This document shows, piece after piece, positions 8,767 to 18,605 of a stretch of 64,000 nt of DNA. Position 1 is the stretch's first letter; every line of letters starts with the position of its first letter. This stretch comes from Cyclobacteriaceae bacterium (GTDB taxonomy: Bacteria; Bacteroidota; Bacteroidia; Cytophagales; Cyclobacteriaceae), in contig JAHCHY010000013.1 of NCBI GenBank assembly GCA_026129485.1, positions 62,001-126,000 of the forward strand, read 5' to 3'. The notes beneath the pieces are model-generated. The model saw only the letters and a list, made by a program, of their open reading frames with translations, was not told where the DNA came from and did no database searches. A program made the position numbers and the translations under genes.

Positions 8767-9249
8767 TAGCCTGGTAACTTCGAGGGAGTCGGGACATTCA
8801 TCCAGTAGCTGCTGTTGTGTTTTGAGGAGCACCGGGTGAACAAAATCAGGGGCAATTTCCACTAAAGGAATAAGCGTAAACCGCCTCAGGTGCAGGGCAG
8901 GGTGCGGCAGTGTTAATTCCGGTGTTTTCAATATTGCGTTACCGTGATAGAGTAAGTCAATATCTAAGGTACGGGCGCCCCATTTTTTGATGCGGGTTCG
9001 TCCCATAGAAAGCTCAATCTGAAGCGCGGCTTGGAGTGCGGTTGATGCACGGCCCGAAAAAGATATACTAACCACTTGGTTCAGAAAGTCAGGTTGATTT
9101 GTTTCGCCCCAGGCCCTGGTTCTGTAAAGCGATGATGCCCGTTCAATCTTGCCGAGGCGCTGCCCAAGCTGGGCGCGGGCCTGCTCTAATATTTCCGGGC
9201 TTTGCCCCAGGTTGCTGCCGAGTAACAATATTAATGGAGTTCCGTTCAT
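8755..9249 (-). CDS. folK: 6-hydroxymethyl-7,8-dihydropterin pyrophosphokinase
   Basis: It transfers pyrophosphate from ATP to 6-hydroxymethyl-dihydropterin in folate biosynthesis. The 164-residue protein shows LLLGSNLGQ near the N-terminus, the SSLYRTRAWGETNQPDFLNQV region, the signature KKWGARTLDIDLLYHG (metal-binding Asp pair) and LPHPALHLRRFTLIPLVEI. It is transcribed toward fabD (12-bp convergent overlap) and divergently from sppA, 76 bp away. Confidence 0.96.
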   Translation of the reverse strand: MNGTPLILLLGSNLGQSPEILEQARAQLGQRLGKIERASSLYRTRAWGETNQPDFLNQVVSISFSGRASTALQAALQIELSMGRTRIKKWGARTLDIDLLYHGNAILKTPELTLPHPALHLRRFTLIPLVEIAPDFVHPVLLKTQQQLLDECPDSLEVTRLSEA

Positions 9250-9325
9250 CCTGGTGCGAAAGATAGAAGGCTGTTTTAAATCCCGTTCTTCTTTCTGTAA
9301 TTTTCGAGCCTTTAATATTCAATCC

Positions 9326-11089
9326 ATGAACTTTTTCAAGACTTTATTAGCCTCATGCCTGGGGTCGCTCATTGCCTTTATTGTACTGTGTGTAGTGGGC
9401 TTCTTCATATTGATCGGCATGATCGCCAGCATTTCGGATAGCAACCAGCAGGTTATTGTAAAAGATCAGTCGATACTGCACCTGAAGCTGGACGGCCCCA
9501 TTACTGAAAACGAGGCGGAAGATCCGTTTGAAGATCTGCCGATACCGGGAGCCGTTTCGTCTACGGGGCTGCTTCCGTTAAAGCGCGCCATCAGCCATGC
9601 AAAGAATGATCCGAAGATAAAAGGGATATACCTGGAGTTAAATACACTGATGGGCGGATACGGAGTGGCACGTGAATTACGCCAGGCTGTTCTTGATTTT
9701 AAAGAGTCGGGCAAGTGGGTGGTGGCTTATAGCGAGTATTATGGAGAGTCTGCTTACTATGTCGCTTCGGTGGCCGATAAAGTTTACTTGAACCCGGAAG
9801 GTGAGCTGGAATTCAATGGACTTTCGGCTGAGGTTTCGTTCTTTAAAAAGCTCTTTGATAAGCTGGACATAAAGCCGCAGATATTCCGGGTTGGAGATTT
9901 TAAAAGCGCGGTAGAACCTTTTATGCTTGATCACCTGAGCGCTGAAAACAAGCTCCAGCTTACGGAAATGATAGCGGATATGCACCAGACCATGATCGGT
10001 GATATGGCTGCTTCCCGCAATTTGGAAACTAACCGTCTGAAGGAGATTGCCGATAAAATGCTGGTGGTGAATACAAAGTCGGCTGTTCAGCATGGATTGG
10101 TGGATTCACTCATGTACTTTGACCAGGTACAGGCTGAAATACGAAACAGGCTGGGCTTATCCGGAAATGCAAAGATCAACCTGGTAAAGTATAATAAATA
10201 CAAGCGCAGCTTTACAACTACCGGTACGTCTAAAAATGAAATTGCAGTAATTGTTGCCGATGGTGATATACTTCCCGGTAAAGCGCACGAAGGCATAATT
10301 GGTTCCGATACATTTGCCGAGGAATTGCGCAAGGCCCGCACGAACGATCGCGTCAAGGCAATTGTGATCCGGGTAAACTCCCCGGGCGGGAGCGCGCTGG
10401 CTTCTGATGTGATGTGGCGCGAGATTAAACTGGCGACAGAAGCTAAACCGGTAATCGCCTCCATGTCGGACTATGCCGCATCGGGTGGATACTACCTCGC
10501 TATGGCCTGTGATACTATTGTGGCGCAACCCACAACCATTACCGGTTCGATTGGCGTATTTAGTGTGTTGTTTGATATGAGCACATTCCTCGACAACAAG
10601 CTGGGGATAACGTTTGAGGAAGTTAAGACAGGTGAAATAGGAGAGCTGATTACCGTTACCCGCCCGCTTACAGCCGTGGAGAAGAACATCTGGCAGAAGA
10701 AGACAGATGAAATATATGAAAGCTTTACATCCAAAGCTGCTGACGGACGCAGTATGGCCGTGGAGGAGCTAAGGAAGGTTGCATCAGGCAGGGTGTGGAC
10801 CGGAACACAGGCCAAGGCAAGGGGTCTTGTAGATGTGCTGGGCAACTTTGAAGATGCAGTAACCATTGCCGCCCGGGCTGCCCGCGTGGGTGATGACTAC
10901 AAGCTGAAATACTACCCGGTTCCGAAGAATTTCTTTCAGGCCTGGCTGGGGGGGATTGAAGAAAGCGCCCGGGTACGCATGATGAAACGGGAGTTGGGTA
11001 CGCACTATGACACCTATCAATACCTTAAAAAATTGAAAAATTACCAGGGCAGCCAGGCCAGGATGCCCTTTGAGTTGGTGATAGAGTGA
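9326..11089 (+). CDS. sppA: Signal peptide peptidase SppA, 67K type
   Basis: A membrane-anchored serine protease that digests cleaved signal peptides. I choose ATG 9326 because it gives MNFFKTLLASCLGS followed by one strong N-terminal membrane segment; the upstream extension overlaps folK and is Arg/Cys-rich. The 587 residues contain two S49 repeats. The catalytic Lys is in GDFKSAVEPFM (about 192) and the nucleophile Ser in SDYAASGGYYLAMACD (about 386), followed by TITGSIGVF. Length and Lys/Ser arrangement fit the tandem-domain 67K form. A weak hairpin with T-run follows the stop. Confidence 0.95.
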   Translation: MNFFKTLLASCLGSLIAFIVLCVVGFFILIGMIASISDSNQQVIVKDQSILHLKLDGPITENEAEDPFEDLPIPGAVSSTGLLPLKRAISHAKNDPKIKGIYLELNTLMGGYGVARELRQAVLDFKESGKWVVAYSEYYGESAYYVASVADKVYLNPEGELEFNGLSAEVSFFKKLFDKLDIKPQIFRVGDFKSAVEPFMLDHLSAENKLQLTEMIADMHQTMIGDMAASRNLETNRLKEIADKMLVVNTKSAVQHGLVDSLMYFDQVQAEIRNRLGLSGNAKINLVKYNKYKRSFTTTGTSKNEIAVIVADGDILPGKAHEGIIGSDTFAEELRKARTNDRVKAIVIRVNSPGGSALASDVMWREIKLATEAKPVIASMSDYAASGGYYLAMACDTIVAQPTTITGSIGVFSVLFDMSTFLDNKLGITFEEVKTGEIGELITVTRPLTAVEKNIWQKKTDEIYESFTSKAADGRSMAVEELRKVASGRVWTGTQAKARGLVDVLGNFEDAVTIAARAARVGDDYKLKYYPVPKNFFQAWLGGIEESARVRMMKRELGTHYDTYQYLKKLKNYQGSQARMPFELVIE

Positions 11090-11111
11090 GCGGATGGGTA
11101 ATGTAAGGTTG

Positions 11112-11145
11112 CACCCCGGAAATGTTAAAATCAGGGTGTTTTTTG
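11112..11145 (+). terminator. Weak candidate terminator after sppA
   Basis: GCACCC pairs with GGGTG across a 17-nt loop, followed directly by TTTTTT. The stem is short, so the call is tentative. Confidence 0.35.
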
Positions 11146-11159
11146 AATAAATCAAGACA

Positions 11160-11340
11160 CATCCCACGCAGACCTGGGAGGTCCGCTTAGGTCGATTTGG
11201 TGGCTCGTTGCCTATGTAAGCCTTCTGAAAGGCTATCCCGGTAAGAGCCGATAGCGTTCGTAAAGCCTTCTTCCCTCACATGAAGAGAAGATTGCTGAAA
11301 TTGATACCTGTAAACAGGTTACCTTAGTAACCGGATTACC
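11160..11340. other. Hairpin-rich non-coding stretch
   Basis: No plausible gene is present. Four or five perfect short inverted repeats are packed here: GACCT/AGGTC (11171-11183), AGCCTT/AAGGCT (11219-11234), GCTATC/GATAGC (11232-11255), ACCTGT/ACAGGT (11306-11319) and GGTTAC/GTAACC (11317-11332, overlapping the previous one). It could be a structured RNA on either strand, the shared 3' region of the minus-strand mini-peptide genes, or a decayed repeat. Confidence 0.3.
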
Positions 11341-11366
11341 TTCGTTCTTTGAATATTTTGAATAGC

Positions 11367-11513
11367 TTAATCCTTTAAAGCAAAGCCTCCGCTGTGTGGA
11401 GTAGCGATAACTTCTTTTTGAGCTGCCGGCTTGGTATTAGCTGATCTGAAGGCTACTAAAGATGATACAGTTATCACGGCTGCAGCCAATACGATGATTG
11501 ATTTTGTTTTCAT
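11367..11513 (-). CDS. Tiny exported peptide, 48 aa
   Basis: This short gene starts MKTKSIIVLAAAVITVSSL and ends ATPHSGGFALKD. The first 22 residues are a clear signal or membrane segment with two Lys at the N-terminus. The mature part would be about 25 residues. It lacks the Cys lipobox of its two upstream neighbours but shares their layout: a short hydrophobic leader and a Gly-containing polar tail with a Lys near the end. It is third in a same-strand run of three mini-genes with gaps of about 40 bp. Function is unknown. Confidence 0.6.
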   Translation of the reverse strand: MKTKSIIVLAAAVITVSSLVAFRSANTKPAAQKEVIATPHSGGFALKD

Positions 11514-11552
11514 GTTGATTATTATTTGGGTGTAGAATTTTTTTATGATTGT

Positions 11553-11684
11553 TTATCCTTCTTTGATTGGTGAACCGCCCTGATTGTTTGATTCGATTTT
11601 TGGAGCTACCTCCTCGTCAGTACAGGAAGTGAAAGCGATGGCGGAGAAAGCAGCAAAAAGAATGATAGCGAATAATTTTTTCAT
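11553..11684 (-). CDS. Mini-lipoprotein, 43 aa, paralog of the next gene
   Basis: Starts MKKLFAIILFAAFSAIAFTSC, a signal peptide with a lipobox-like AFTSC (Cys 21). The predicted mature part is only about 23 residues (CTDEEVAPKIES then NNQGGSPIKEG). Its C-terminal ESNNQGGSPIKEG is identical to that of the 44-residue neighbour at 11732-11866, as are the leader SFSAIAFTSCT features. The pair is a tandem duplication conserved at both ends and variable in the middle. Conservation of reading frame and tail argues that it is expressed. Confidence 0.7.
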   Translation of the reverse strand: MKKLFAIILFAAFSAIAFTSCTDEEVAPKIESNNQGGSPIKEG

Positions 11685-11731
11685 GTGGAGTTTTGTTTAA
11701 AGATTAAGTGAATAATATTAATAAGTTGACT

Positions 11732-11866
11732 TTATCCTTCCTTAATTGGAGAGCCACCTTGGTTGTTGGATTCCCAGCCGTCAGGAGCTACCGCTTCTTC
11801 AGTACATGAAGTGAAGGCAATAGCAGAGAAAGAAACCAGGAGGAGAATGGCGAAAAATTTTTTCAT
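11732..11866 (-). CDS. Mini-lipoprotein, 44 aa, paralog of the previous gene
   Basis: Starts MKKFFAILLLVSFSAIAFTSC with a lipobox-like Cys at residue 21, then TEEAVAPDGW and the shared tail ESNNQGGSPIKEG. It is the first gene of the minus-strand run and faces the TPR histidine kinase across an AT-rich gap of about 130 bp. A lipid-anchored or processed peptide of about 24 residues is predicted. It could be a signalling peptide or a small envelope component; nothing in the sequence decides this. Confidence 0.7.
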   Translation of the reverse strand: MKKFFAILLLVSFSAIAFTSCTEEAVAPDGWESNNQGGSPIKEG

Positions 11867-11997
11867 AAGTTGTAGGGTTAAAGATTGGTTATAACTTTTT
11901 TGGTTCATTTAAATTTTCTTACTGTCTTGTCTTTGATGATGCAAAGGTGGTAGCTATGCAGAACTTAATTTTTTTATTTTGTCAGGTCAACTTACAT

Positions 11998-14259
11998 ATG
12001 TGCCGGAACATCTTTAAGTATTTTAAATTACTATCCCTCACCTGGATTTTGATATCTACTGCTGCTGCAGAACTGTTTTCTCAAAGTGTAAATCAGCGAA
12101 GAGATTCGTTGGAACGGCTTCTTCCAAAAGCCCGCGACACATCCCGGTATTCAATTCTGGTTCAGCTGCATTATGCGTACCGCCCGGAATATCAGAAAGC
12201 GCTCGACTATGCTACCTTAGCCTATAATCAGGCCGAAGCTTTAGGCGACAGTGTGAGGATTGTGGAAAGCGGAAGAATGATGGCCTACTCGCTGGATGAC
12301 CTCGGAAGGAACGATGAAGTTATCGTTATGCTGAACCGGGTTTTGGCTATTGCGCGGAGAAACGTTGGCCGCTATCCTGCACTAAAGCCCCAGTTTAAGC
12401 TGATCCTGAACAATGCCGGAATCGCCTATATGTACAAGGGAAATTATGATTCTGCATTGAGCTATCATTTCAAGTCGCTGGTATTGCGCGAAGAAGAAGG
12501 GGACAAACGCGCAATAGGTAATTCACATAACAATATAGGCTTGGTTTACTTTAAGCTTAGAAATTACCAGCGGGCGCTTGATCATTATTTACAAGCATTA
12601 TCAATCAAAGATGAATTAAATGATGTTACAGATATTGAGCGAATACTAACGAATATCGGCCTGTGTTACAATCAACTTAAAATGCCGGATGCCGCAATTA
12701 ATTCGGTGAAACGGGCTTTGAACTCTTGCGGAAACAATTGCTCCAAGAGTGTGTTGAAGGAAGCAAATTTTGTATTTGGAATAAGCTACCTTGATAACAG
12801 GAATTTGGAAAATGCCACTAAACACTTGAATATATCTTTGGAAATAGCCAAGGAACAAAACGACCAAAGATATTGGATCGAAAATCTTATTGGACTTTCT
12901 AAAGTCGAGAATAGGAGTGGTAATTATGAGGCCGGCCTTACTTATTTGAGTGAAGCAAATTCACTTGCTCAAGGCTCAGGTTTTGCCGAATTGTTGCTGG
13001 ATATTTATAAAGAGTCATTTAAAAACTATAGACAAATTAATGATTTTAGAAATGAAGCATTATTTCAAACCCGGTATATTGACTTGAAGGATAGTGTTTA
13101 CGGTGAAAACCTGCTTAAAAACCTCGCCACGATTCAAACTAATTATGAGCAGCGTGAGAATTTAAAAACCATTCGACTGATTAATGAAAACATCAGGCTG
13201 AAAGATGAGCAAATTCAGCGGCAGCGTATTCAATATGTATTTGTCGTGCTGGTTACAATACTGGTTGCTTCTTTGGCCGGGGTATTGGTATGGGCGAACA
13301 GGCGCCAGCAAAGGCACAACACGGCCCTGAGCGAAGCCAAAAGCATTATTGAGCAACAAAATAAAGAGCTTACCAAAACAAATGAGGAGCTTGATAAGCG
13401 CGTGCGTGAAAAAACAATTGACCTGGTAAACACCAATACCATGCTTCAGGATGTGAATGAAGAGCTGGATAATTATATCTATCGGACAGCGCACGATATA
13501 CGCGGACCGCTTGTAACCTTAAAGGGTGTTTGTAATGTAGCCCAGATGGATGTGAAAGACGTGCTGGCGCTTGATTACCTGAGGCGTCTTGATCTGACTG
13601 CCGAAAGACTGAATTTAATTCTTACCAGGCTATTGATAGTAAGCCAGATTAACCATGCCATGTTGTCTGTGAGGCAGGTTGATTTTAATAGTATCATGCA
13701 GGAGGTGCTGGAGAAATTTAAGGAGCTTCCGGCACGAATGAAGATTGAGTACCGGGTTGCGGAAGGAGTGGTTTTAAGATCAGATCCGGATCTGGTGTCC
13801 ATTGTTTTAGAGAACCTGATTGGTAACGCTATCAAGTTTTACAATACCTCGGATCGTATTGAGCCGTTTGTAAAAGTGGAGATCGGCAATTACGATGCTG
13901 ACCATGTTATAATTTCCGTAGAAGATAATGGCATCGGGATTAGCCAGAAGGATCGGAATGAGGTTTTTCACCTGTTTGTGCGGGCCTCTGAACGGTCGGA
14001 AACGGGGGGTATCGGGTTATACCTGACCAAGCTGTCCGCCCACAAGCTGGGTGGCGAAATCTTTTTGATGGATACGTCTGATAAGGGGAGCAAATTTCTG
14101 GTTCTTTTCCCGATCGATCTGCAGCCCATTCTGGACAAACGCGAAGAAGAAGAACGTGAACGCATGAGGGAAAAAGAAATACGCGATAAGGCATCGACTG
14201 AGTCGGGCGGAGCCGATGCGCTGGAACGCTACTATTCGTCAAGACGGAGGAGTAAATAA
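11998..14259 (+). CDS. TPR-containing membrane sensor histidine kinase
   Basis: With start ATG 11998 the protein has 753 residues. It begins with a signal/anchor (FKYFKLLSLTWILISTAAA), followed by periplasmic tetratricopeptide repeats (about 30-385, for example GNAGIAYMYKGNYDSALSYH-like units). One membrane helix (about 410-433) and a coiled coil (about 440-490) follow. The HisKA H-box is IYRTAHDIRGPL (His about 498). The ATPase domain has the N-box ENLIGNAIKFYN, the G1 box VEDNGIGI and the G2 box GGIGLYLTKL. There is no receiver domain and no adjacent response regulator. In-frame starts at 11947 (GTG) and 11956 (ATG) would add 17 or 14 residues. It is divergent from the mini-lipoprotein cluster, which may belong with it. 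Confidence 0.9.
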   Translation: MCRNIFKYFKLLSLTWILISTAAAELFSQSVNQRRDSLERLLPKARDTSRYSILVQLHYAYRPEYQKALDYATLAYNQAEALGDSVRIVESGRMMAYSLDDLGRNDEVIVMLNRVLAIARRNVGRYPALKPQFKLILNNAGIAYMYKGNYDSALSYHFKSLVLREEEGDKRAIGNSHNNIGLVYFKLRNYQRALDHYLQALSIKDELNDVTDIERILTNIGLCYNQLKMPDAAINSVKRALNSCGNNCSKSVLKEANFVFGISYLDNRNLENATKHLNISLEIAKEQNDQRYWIENLIGLSKVENRSGNYEAGLTYLSEANSLAQGSGFAELLLDIYKESFKNYRQINDFRNEALFQTRYIDLKDSVYGENLLKNLATIQTNYEQRENLKTIRLINENIRLKDEQIQRQRIQYVFVVLVTILVASLAGVLVWANRRQQRHNTALSEAKSIIEQQNKELTKTNEELDKRVREKTIDLVNTNTMLQDVNEELDNYIYRTAHDIRGPLVTLKGVCNVAQMDVKDVLALDYLRRLDLTAERLNLILTRLLIVSQINHAMLSVRQVDFNSIMQEVLEKFKELPARMKIEYRVAEGVVLRSDPDLVSIVLENLIGNAIKFYNTSDRIEPFVKVEIGNYDADHVIISVEDNGIGISQKDRNEVFHLFVRASERSETGGIGLYLTKLSAHKLGGEIFLMDTSDKGSKFLVLFPIDLQPILDKREEEERERMREKEIRDKASTESGGADALERYYSSRRRSK

Positions 14260-14316
14260 TCTCTTTTTCGCTGCCAATTTTGCATCTTTGTGCCCTGTTT
14301 TTTACAACAGGTTTTC

Positions 14317-16425
14317 ATGAGCGCAACTACTTATAATCGCTATACGGTAACTGCGGCATTACCGTATGCCAACGGCCCTAAGCATATTGGCCACCTGGCG
14401 GGGGCTTACATTCCTGCCGATGTGTACGTGCGCTACCTGCGGCTTACCGGTAAAGACGTGATTTTTGTTTGCGGAAGCGATGAGCACGGTACGGCTATCC
14501 CCAACCAGGCGTTGAAGGAGAATACAACCCCGAAGGCAATTATTGACAAGTATGATGGGTTGATCCGCGATTGCTTTACTAAGTTGGGTATGTCGTTTGA
14601 TGTCTATCACCGCACAAGCGAAATTCTTCATCACCAGACATCTCAGGAGATTTTTCTAACGCTCTACAACAAAGGCCTGCTTACCGAAGAGGTTTCGGAG
14701 CAATATTTTGATGATGAAGCAAAAGTATTCCTGGCAGACCGGTACATTGTGGGTACCTGCCCGAAATGCGGACATACCAATGCCTATGGCGACCAGTGCG
14801 AAAAGTGCGGTTCAACCTTGAGCCCGCGCGAACTGATTAACCCCCGGTCTACCTTAAGCGGTAAGCCCCCGGTTTTGCGGGAAACAAAACACTGGTACCT
14901 GCCGCTGGAGAAATATGAACCCTGGTTGCGCGATTGGATTCTGAAGTCGCACCAGCAGGACTGGAAGCCAAACGTGTATGGCCAGTGTAAATCATGGATT
15001 GAGGCCGGGCTTCAACCCCGCGCCATGACCCGTGATCTCGATTGGGGAATCAGGGTACCATTGCCCGATGCAGCGGGAAAAGTTTTATACGTCTGGTTTG
15101 ATGCGCCTATTGGCTATATCTCGGCAACCCGTGCGCTGTTTGATGAAGTAACCTCCGGAAAATTAAAATATGCCACGCCCCGCAGGGATTTTTCAACTGC
15201 CGGGAAAGACGACTGGAAAAAATACTGGCAGGCTGAAGACACCCGGTTAATTCATTTTATCGGTAAAGACAATATCGTTTTTCATTGCATCATTTTCCCG
15301 GTAATGCTTCATGCTACAGGCGAGTTTATTGTGCCCGATAATGTTCCGGCCAATGAATTTATGAACCTGGAAGGCGATAAGATGTCAACCAGCAGGGGCT
15401 GGTCAATTGAAATGCACGAGTACCTGGAGGACTTTCCGGATAAGCCCGATGTATTGCGTTATGCGTTACTCACCAATTTGCCGGAAGCAAAAGACAGTGA
15501 GTTTACGTGGAAAGACTTTCAGTCCAAGAACAACAATGAGCTGGTAGCTATACTGGGTAACTTTGTTAACCGGGCGGTAGTGCTCACGCAAAAGTATTTT
15601 GCCAGCAAGGTTCCGGCCCGTACGTCCTTAACCGGTATCGACCGGAAAGCATTGGAAGAGCTTGGTACGTATCCATCGATCATCGCTGCTTCTATCGAAG
15701 CATTCAGATTCAGGGAGGCAACGGCAAACCTGATGGACCTGGCGCGGGTGGGGAATAAATACCTTGCGGAAACCGAACCCTGGAAGCTGGCCAAGACCGA
15801 CCTCGATCGGGTTGGTACAATATTGAACGTTGCCCTGCAGATTGCAGCTTCGCTGGCGGTTGTAACCGAACCTTTTCTGCCGTTTACATCGCGCAAGCTG
15901 AAAAGCATGCTGGGCGTGGGTGATCTTTCCTGGGCGGATGCCGGCAGCCCGGATTTGCTTAAAGCAGGAGCTGAGCTGCATGAAGCACCTTTGTTGTTTG
16001 AAAAAATTGAAGATAGTGTAATTGAATTTCAGATCAGGAAGCTGATGGATACCAAAAAAGCTGTTGAGCTGGCGCAACAACCGGCCATACCGGCCAAAGC
16101 AGAAATTACATTCGATGATTTTTCGAAAATGGATATACGTATTGGCAGGATTATAAAAGCTGAGCGTGTAGAAAAATCAAAGAAATTATTGAAGCTTCAG
16201 GTTGATACCGGCATAGATGTACGCACGGTTATGAGCGGAATAGCTGAACATTTTTCACCGGAAGAGGTAACCGGAAAGCAGGTTACGATCTTGGTTAACC
16301 TCGCGCCCCGCAAAATTATGGGTGTAGAGTCACAGGGGATGATCCTGATGGCATCCGATAAGGACGGGTCGCTGAAGCTATTATCGCCATCGGGCGAGGT
16401 GGCACCGGGTGCGCAGGTAAGCTGA
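14317..16425 (+). CDS. metG: Methionyl-tRNA synthetase
   Basis: It charges tRNA-Met with methionine. I choose ATG 14317 ([20 protein letters not shown]) over 14290, whose extra residues are not family-like. The 702 residues include the HIGH motif in [10 protein letters not shown] (about 21-26), a zinc knuckle CPKCG...CEKCG (about 148-168), the KMSKS loop GDKMSTSRG (about 354) and a C-terminal EMAP/tRNA-binding domain from about 600 ([20 protein letters not shown]), used for dimerisation. It follows the kinase after 57 bp, and its own promoter is likely. Confidence 0.97.
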   Translation: MSATTYNRYTVTAALPYANGPKHIGHLAGAYIPADVYVRYLRLTGKDVIFVCGSDEHGTAIPNQALKENTTPKAIIDKYDGLIRDCFTKLGMSFDVYHRTSEILHHQTSQEIFLTLYNKGLLTEEVSEQYFDDEAKVFLADRYIVGTCPKCGHTNAYGDQCEKCGSTLSPRELINPRSTLSGKPPVLRETKHWYLPLEKYEPWLRDWILKSHQQDWKPNVYGQCKSWIEAGLQPRAMTRDLDWGIRVPLPDAAGKVLYVWFDAPIGYISATRALFDEVTSGKLKYATPRRDFSTAGKDDWKKYWQAEDTRLIHFIGKDNIVFHCIIFPVMLHATGEFIVPDNVPANEFMNLEGDKMSTSRGWSIEMHEYLEDFPDKPDVLRYALLTNLPEAKDSEFTWKDFQSKNNNELVAILGNFVNRAVVLTQKYFASKVPARTSLTGIDRKALEELGTYPSIIAASIEAFRFREATANLMDLARVGNKYLAETEPWKLAKTDLDRVGTILNVALQIAASLAVVTEPFLPFTSRKLKSMLGVGDLSWADAGSPDLLKAGAELHEAPLLFEKIEDSVIEFQIRKLMDTKKAVELAQQPAIPAKAEITFDDFSKMDIRIGRIIKAERVEKSKKLLKLQVDTGIDVRTVMSGIAEHFSPEEVTGKQVTILVNLAPRKIMGVESQGMILMASDKDGSLKLLSPSGEVAPGAQVS

Positions 16426-16434
16426 ATAACCAGG

Positions 16435-16737
16435 TCAGAGCGAGCTGATTATTTTTTCCCACTTACGTTTTTGACGGTTATGGAAAGTGTCTAAGATAAG
16501 CTCCTGGCGTGTGTGCAGGTATTCCCGGAGCTGTTCAAGATTTGGGCGGTCCTTCAGATGCTCATAAAAATCGGCATTAATGGCCTGAATACGATTGCGC
16601 TGCTCGGCATCTAATTTTAATTCACTGGCCCAAAAGGAGGGGTCATAGGAAAACGTACCGGTGCTCTGTGTCTCTTGCCCGAATAAAGCAGGTGAGCTAA
16701 CCACCAGAATCGCCCAAAATGCTATTTGTCTGATCAT
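16435..16737 (-). CDS. Small exported protein, Spy/CpxP-like helical
   Basis: A 100-residue protein with a signal peptide (MIRQIAFWAILVVSSPALFGQ). The mature part is helical and charged: WASELKLDAEQRNRIQAINADFYEHL, then LREYLHTRQELILDTFHNRQKRKWEKI. The LxxEQxxxIxxI pattern resembles the LTxxQ helices of Spy/CpxP periplasmic chaperones or metal-sensor-associated proteins. That similarity is by pattern only. It converges with metG (gap 9 bp). No partner sensor is nearby. Confidence 0.65.
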   Translation of the reverse strand: MIRQIAFWAILVVSSPALFGQETQSTGTFSYDPSFWASELKLDAEQRNRIQAINADFYEHLKDRPNLEQLREYLHTRQELILDTFHNRQKRKWEKIISSL

Positions 16738-17133
16738 GGATGCAAATTTACGACAGGCAAGCCTGATCCTGTTGCTTTAGTTGAACTTATTAGATCAACA
16801 CCTGAAATGTATCGACAAAACGAATAGCAACTCAAAAAAGTGTGTGATCGGAAAGAAAGCACTTGCAAACTTGTTGTTTGCTCTTACCAATCGTTTGCGT
16901 TCAAGGGTTCGTGAAGAATATATTGCTCCAGCGAAAGGACAAGTGATTGAGATACACTGTTTACAGCATGATGTTTTTAAACCCGCACATCACGGCTATT
17001 TTTAAGATCCCGATTAACCTTGGAAGCCGGATTGTAAAAGTGGCTCAAGATAAATTGCATGATGAGCAACTCGCACCGGGTTGATGCCTTGAGCTGCCCG
17101 GCTTGAATAAGGATGTTTTTAGAAGTAATATAA
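16738..17133. other. Intergenic stretch with fragmentary coding-like sequence
   Basis: No confident gene. A TTG-initiated frame (16781-17005, plus, 74 codons) contains KKALANLLFALTNRLRSRV. A second frame overlapping its end (16971-17084, plus) reads ITAIFKIPINLGSRIVKVAQD. Both look protein-like and together could be a frameshifted remnant of one gene. I do not recognise a family. It lies next to a tRNA gene, a common integration site, but no att repeat or integrase is visible. Confidence 0.3.
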
Positions 17134-17169
17134 AAAAGCCCTTTAATTCAGGAGAATTAAAGGGCTTTT
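17134..17169 (-). terminator. Strong terminator downstream of tRNA-Glu
   Basis: A perfect 16-bp stem, AAAAGCCCTTTAATTC with GAATTAAAGGGCTTTT, has the tetraloop AGGA. A-rich and T-rich flanks on the two sides make it possibly bidirectional. It sits 10 bp beyond the 3' end of the minus-strand tRNA. Confidence 0.88.
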
Positions 17170-17179
17170 GGTTTAGAAG

Positions 17180-17251
17180 TAGTCCGTACGGGAATCGAAC
17201 CCGTGTTACCAGAATGAAAATCTGGTGTCCTAACCCCTAGACGAACGGACC
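17180..17251 (-). tRNA. tRNA-Glu (anticodon TTC)
   Basis: The minus strand reads GGTCCGTTCGTCTAGGGGTT at the 5' end, then an anticodon arm CCAGA-TTTTCAT-TCTGG with TTC at positions 34-36. A T-arm with GGTTCGATTCC follows, and a 3' acceptor strand ACGGACT pairs with GGTCCGT (one G-U at the end). No CCA is encoded. The D-loop and T-loop match bacterial tRNA-Glu. Confidence 0.96.
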
Positions 17252-17312
17252 GTTTTGGAAATGGAGCCGCAAAGATAAATGCCAGTTCTGCATTCGCAAA
17301 CGTAACCGTTAA

Positions 17313-18398
<1,086 letters not shown>

Positions 18399-18420
18399 TC
18401 GTACTTCTATACTTTAGAAG

Positions 18421-18453
18421 GAAGGGTTGATCGGATCGATCAACCCTTTTTTA
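18421..18453 (+). terminator. gapA terminator
   Basis: An 11-bp perfect stem, AAGGGTTGATC with GATCAACCCTT, has the loop GGATC and is followed by a T-run (TTTTTT). It starts 22 bp after the gapA stop. Confidence 0.92.
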
Positions 18454-18467
18454 TTTCAGGGTTTCTG

Positions 18468-18596
18468 TAACTGATGTTACGCAAAACACAACCTTTAATG
18501 TCAGCCTGAGCCTGTCGAAGGCTATTCCTGTACGGAGAATCGGTTTCGACAGGCTCAACCTGACACCTTGTTATTAGCTTTACGTAACATCAGTTA
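18468..18596. repeat. Palindromic element with terminal inverted repeats, copy 1
   Basis: A 129-bp element. The terminal inverted repeats are TAACTGATGTTACGCAAA (18468-18485) and its complement with one mismatch (18579-18596). Inside, GTCAG-cc-TGAGCCTGTCGAA pairs with TTCGACAGGCTCA-ac-CTGAC, so most of the element can fold into one hairpin. The termini and left internal arm recur at 42033-42174, but the right inner arm does not. It lies between the gapA terminator and the end of the convergent permease gene. No coding potential; it resembles a MITE or REP-type dispersed repeat. Confidence 0.85.
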
Positions 18597-18605
18597 TGTA
18601 AAGAT

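Noticed and set aside
9149-9325. Longer N-terminus for the sppA frame
   Set aside because: It is antisense to folK and has no family similarity; the ATG at 9326 begins the membrane anchor directly.
16781-17005. Possible gene of 74 codons starting at TTG
   Set aside because: A weak start, no recognised family and an overlapping second frame make it a fragment at best; kept only as an intergenic note.
18468-18596. A gene or sRNA within the palindromic element
   Set aside because: All short frames are broken by stops and the arms are fully explained by inverted repeats.
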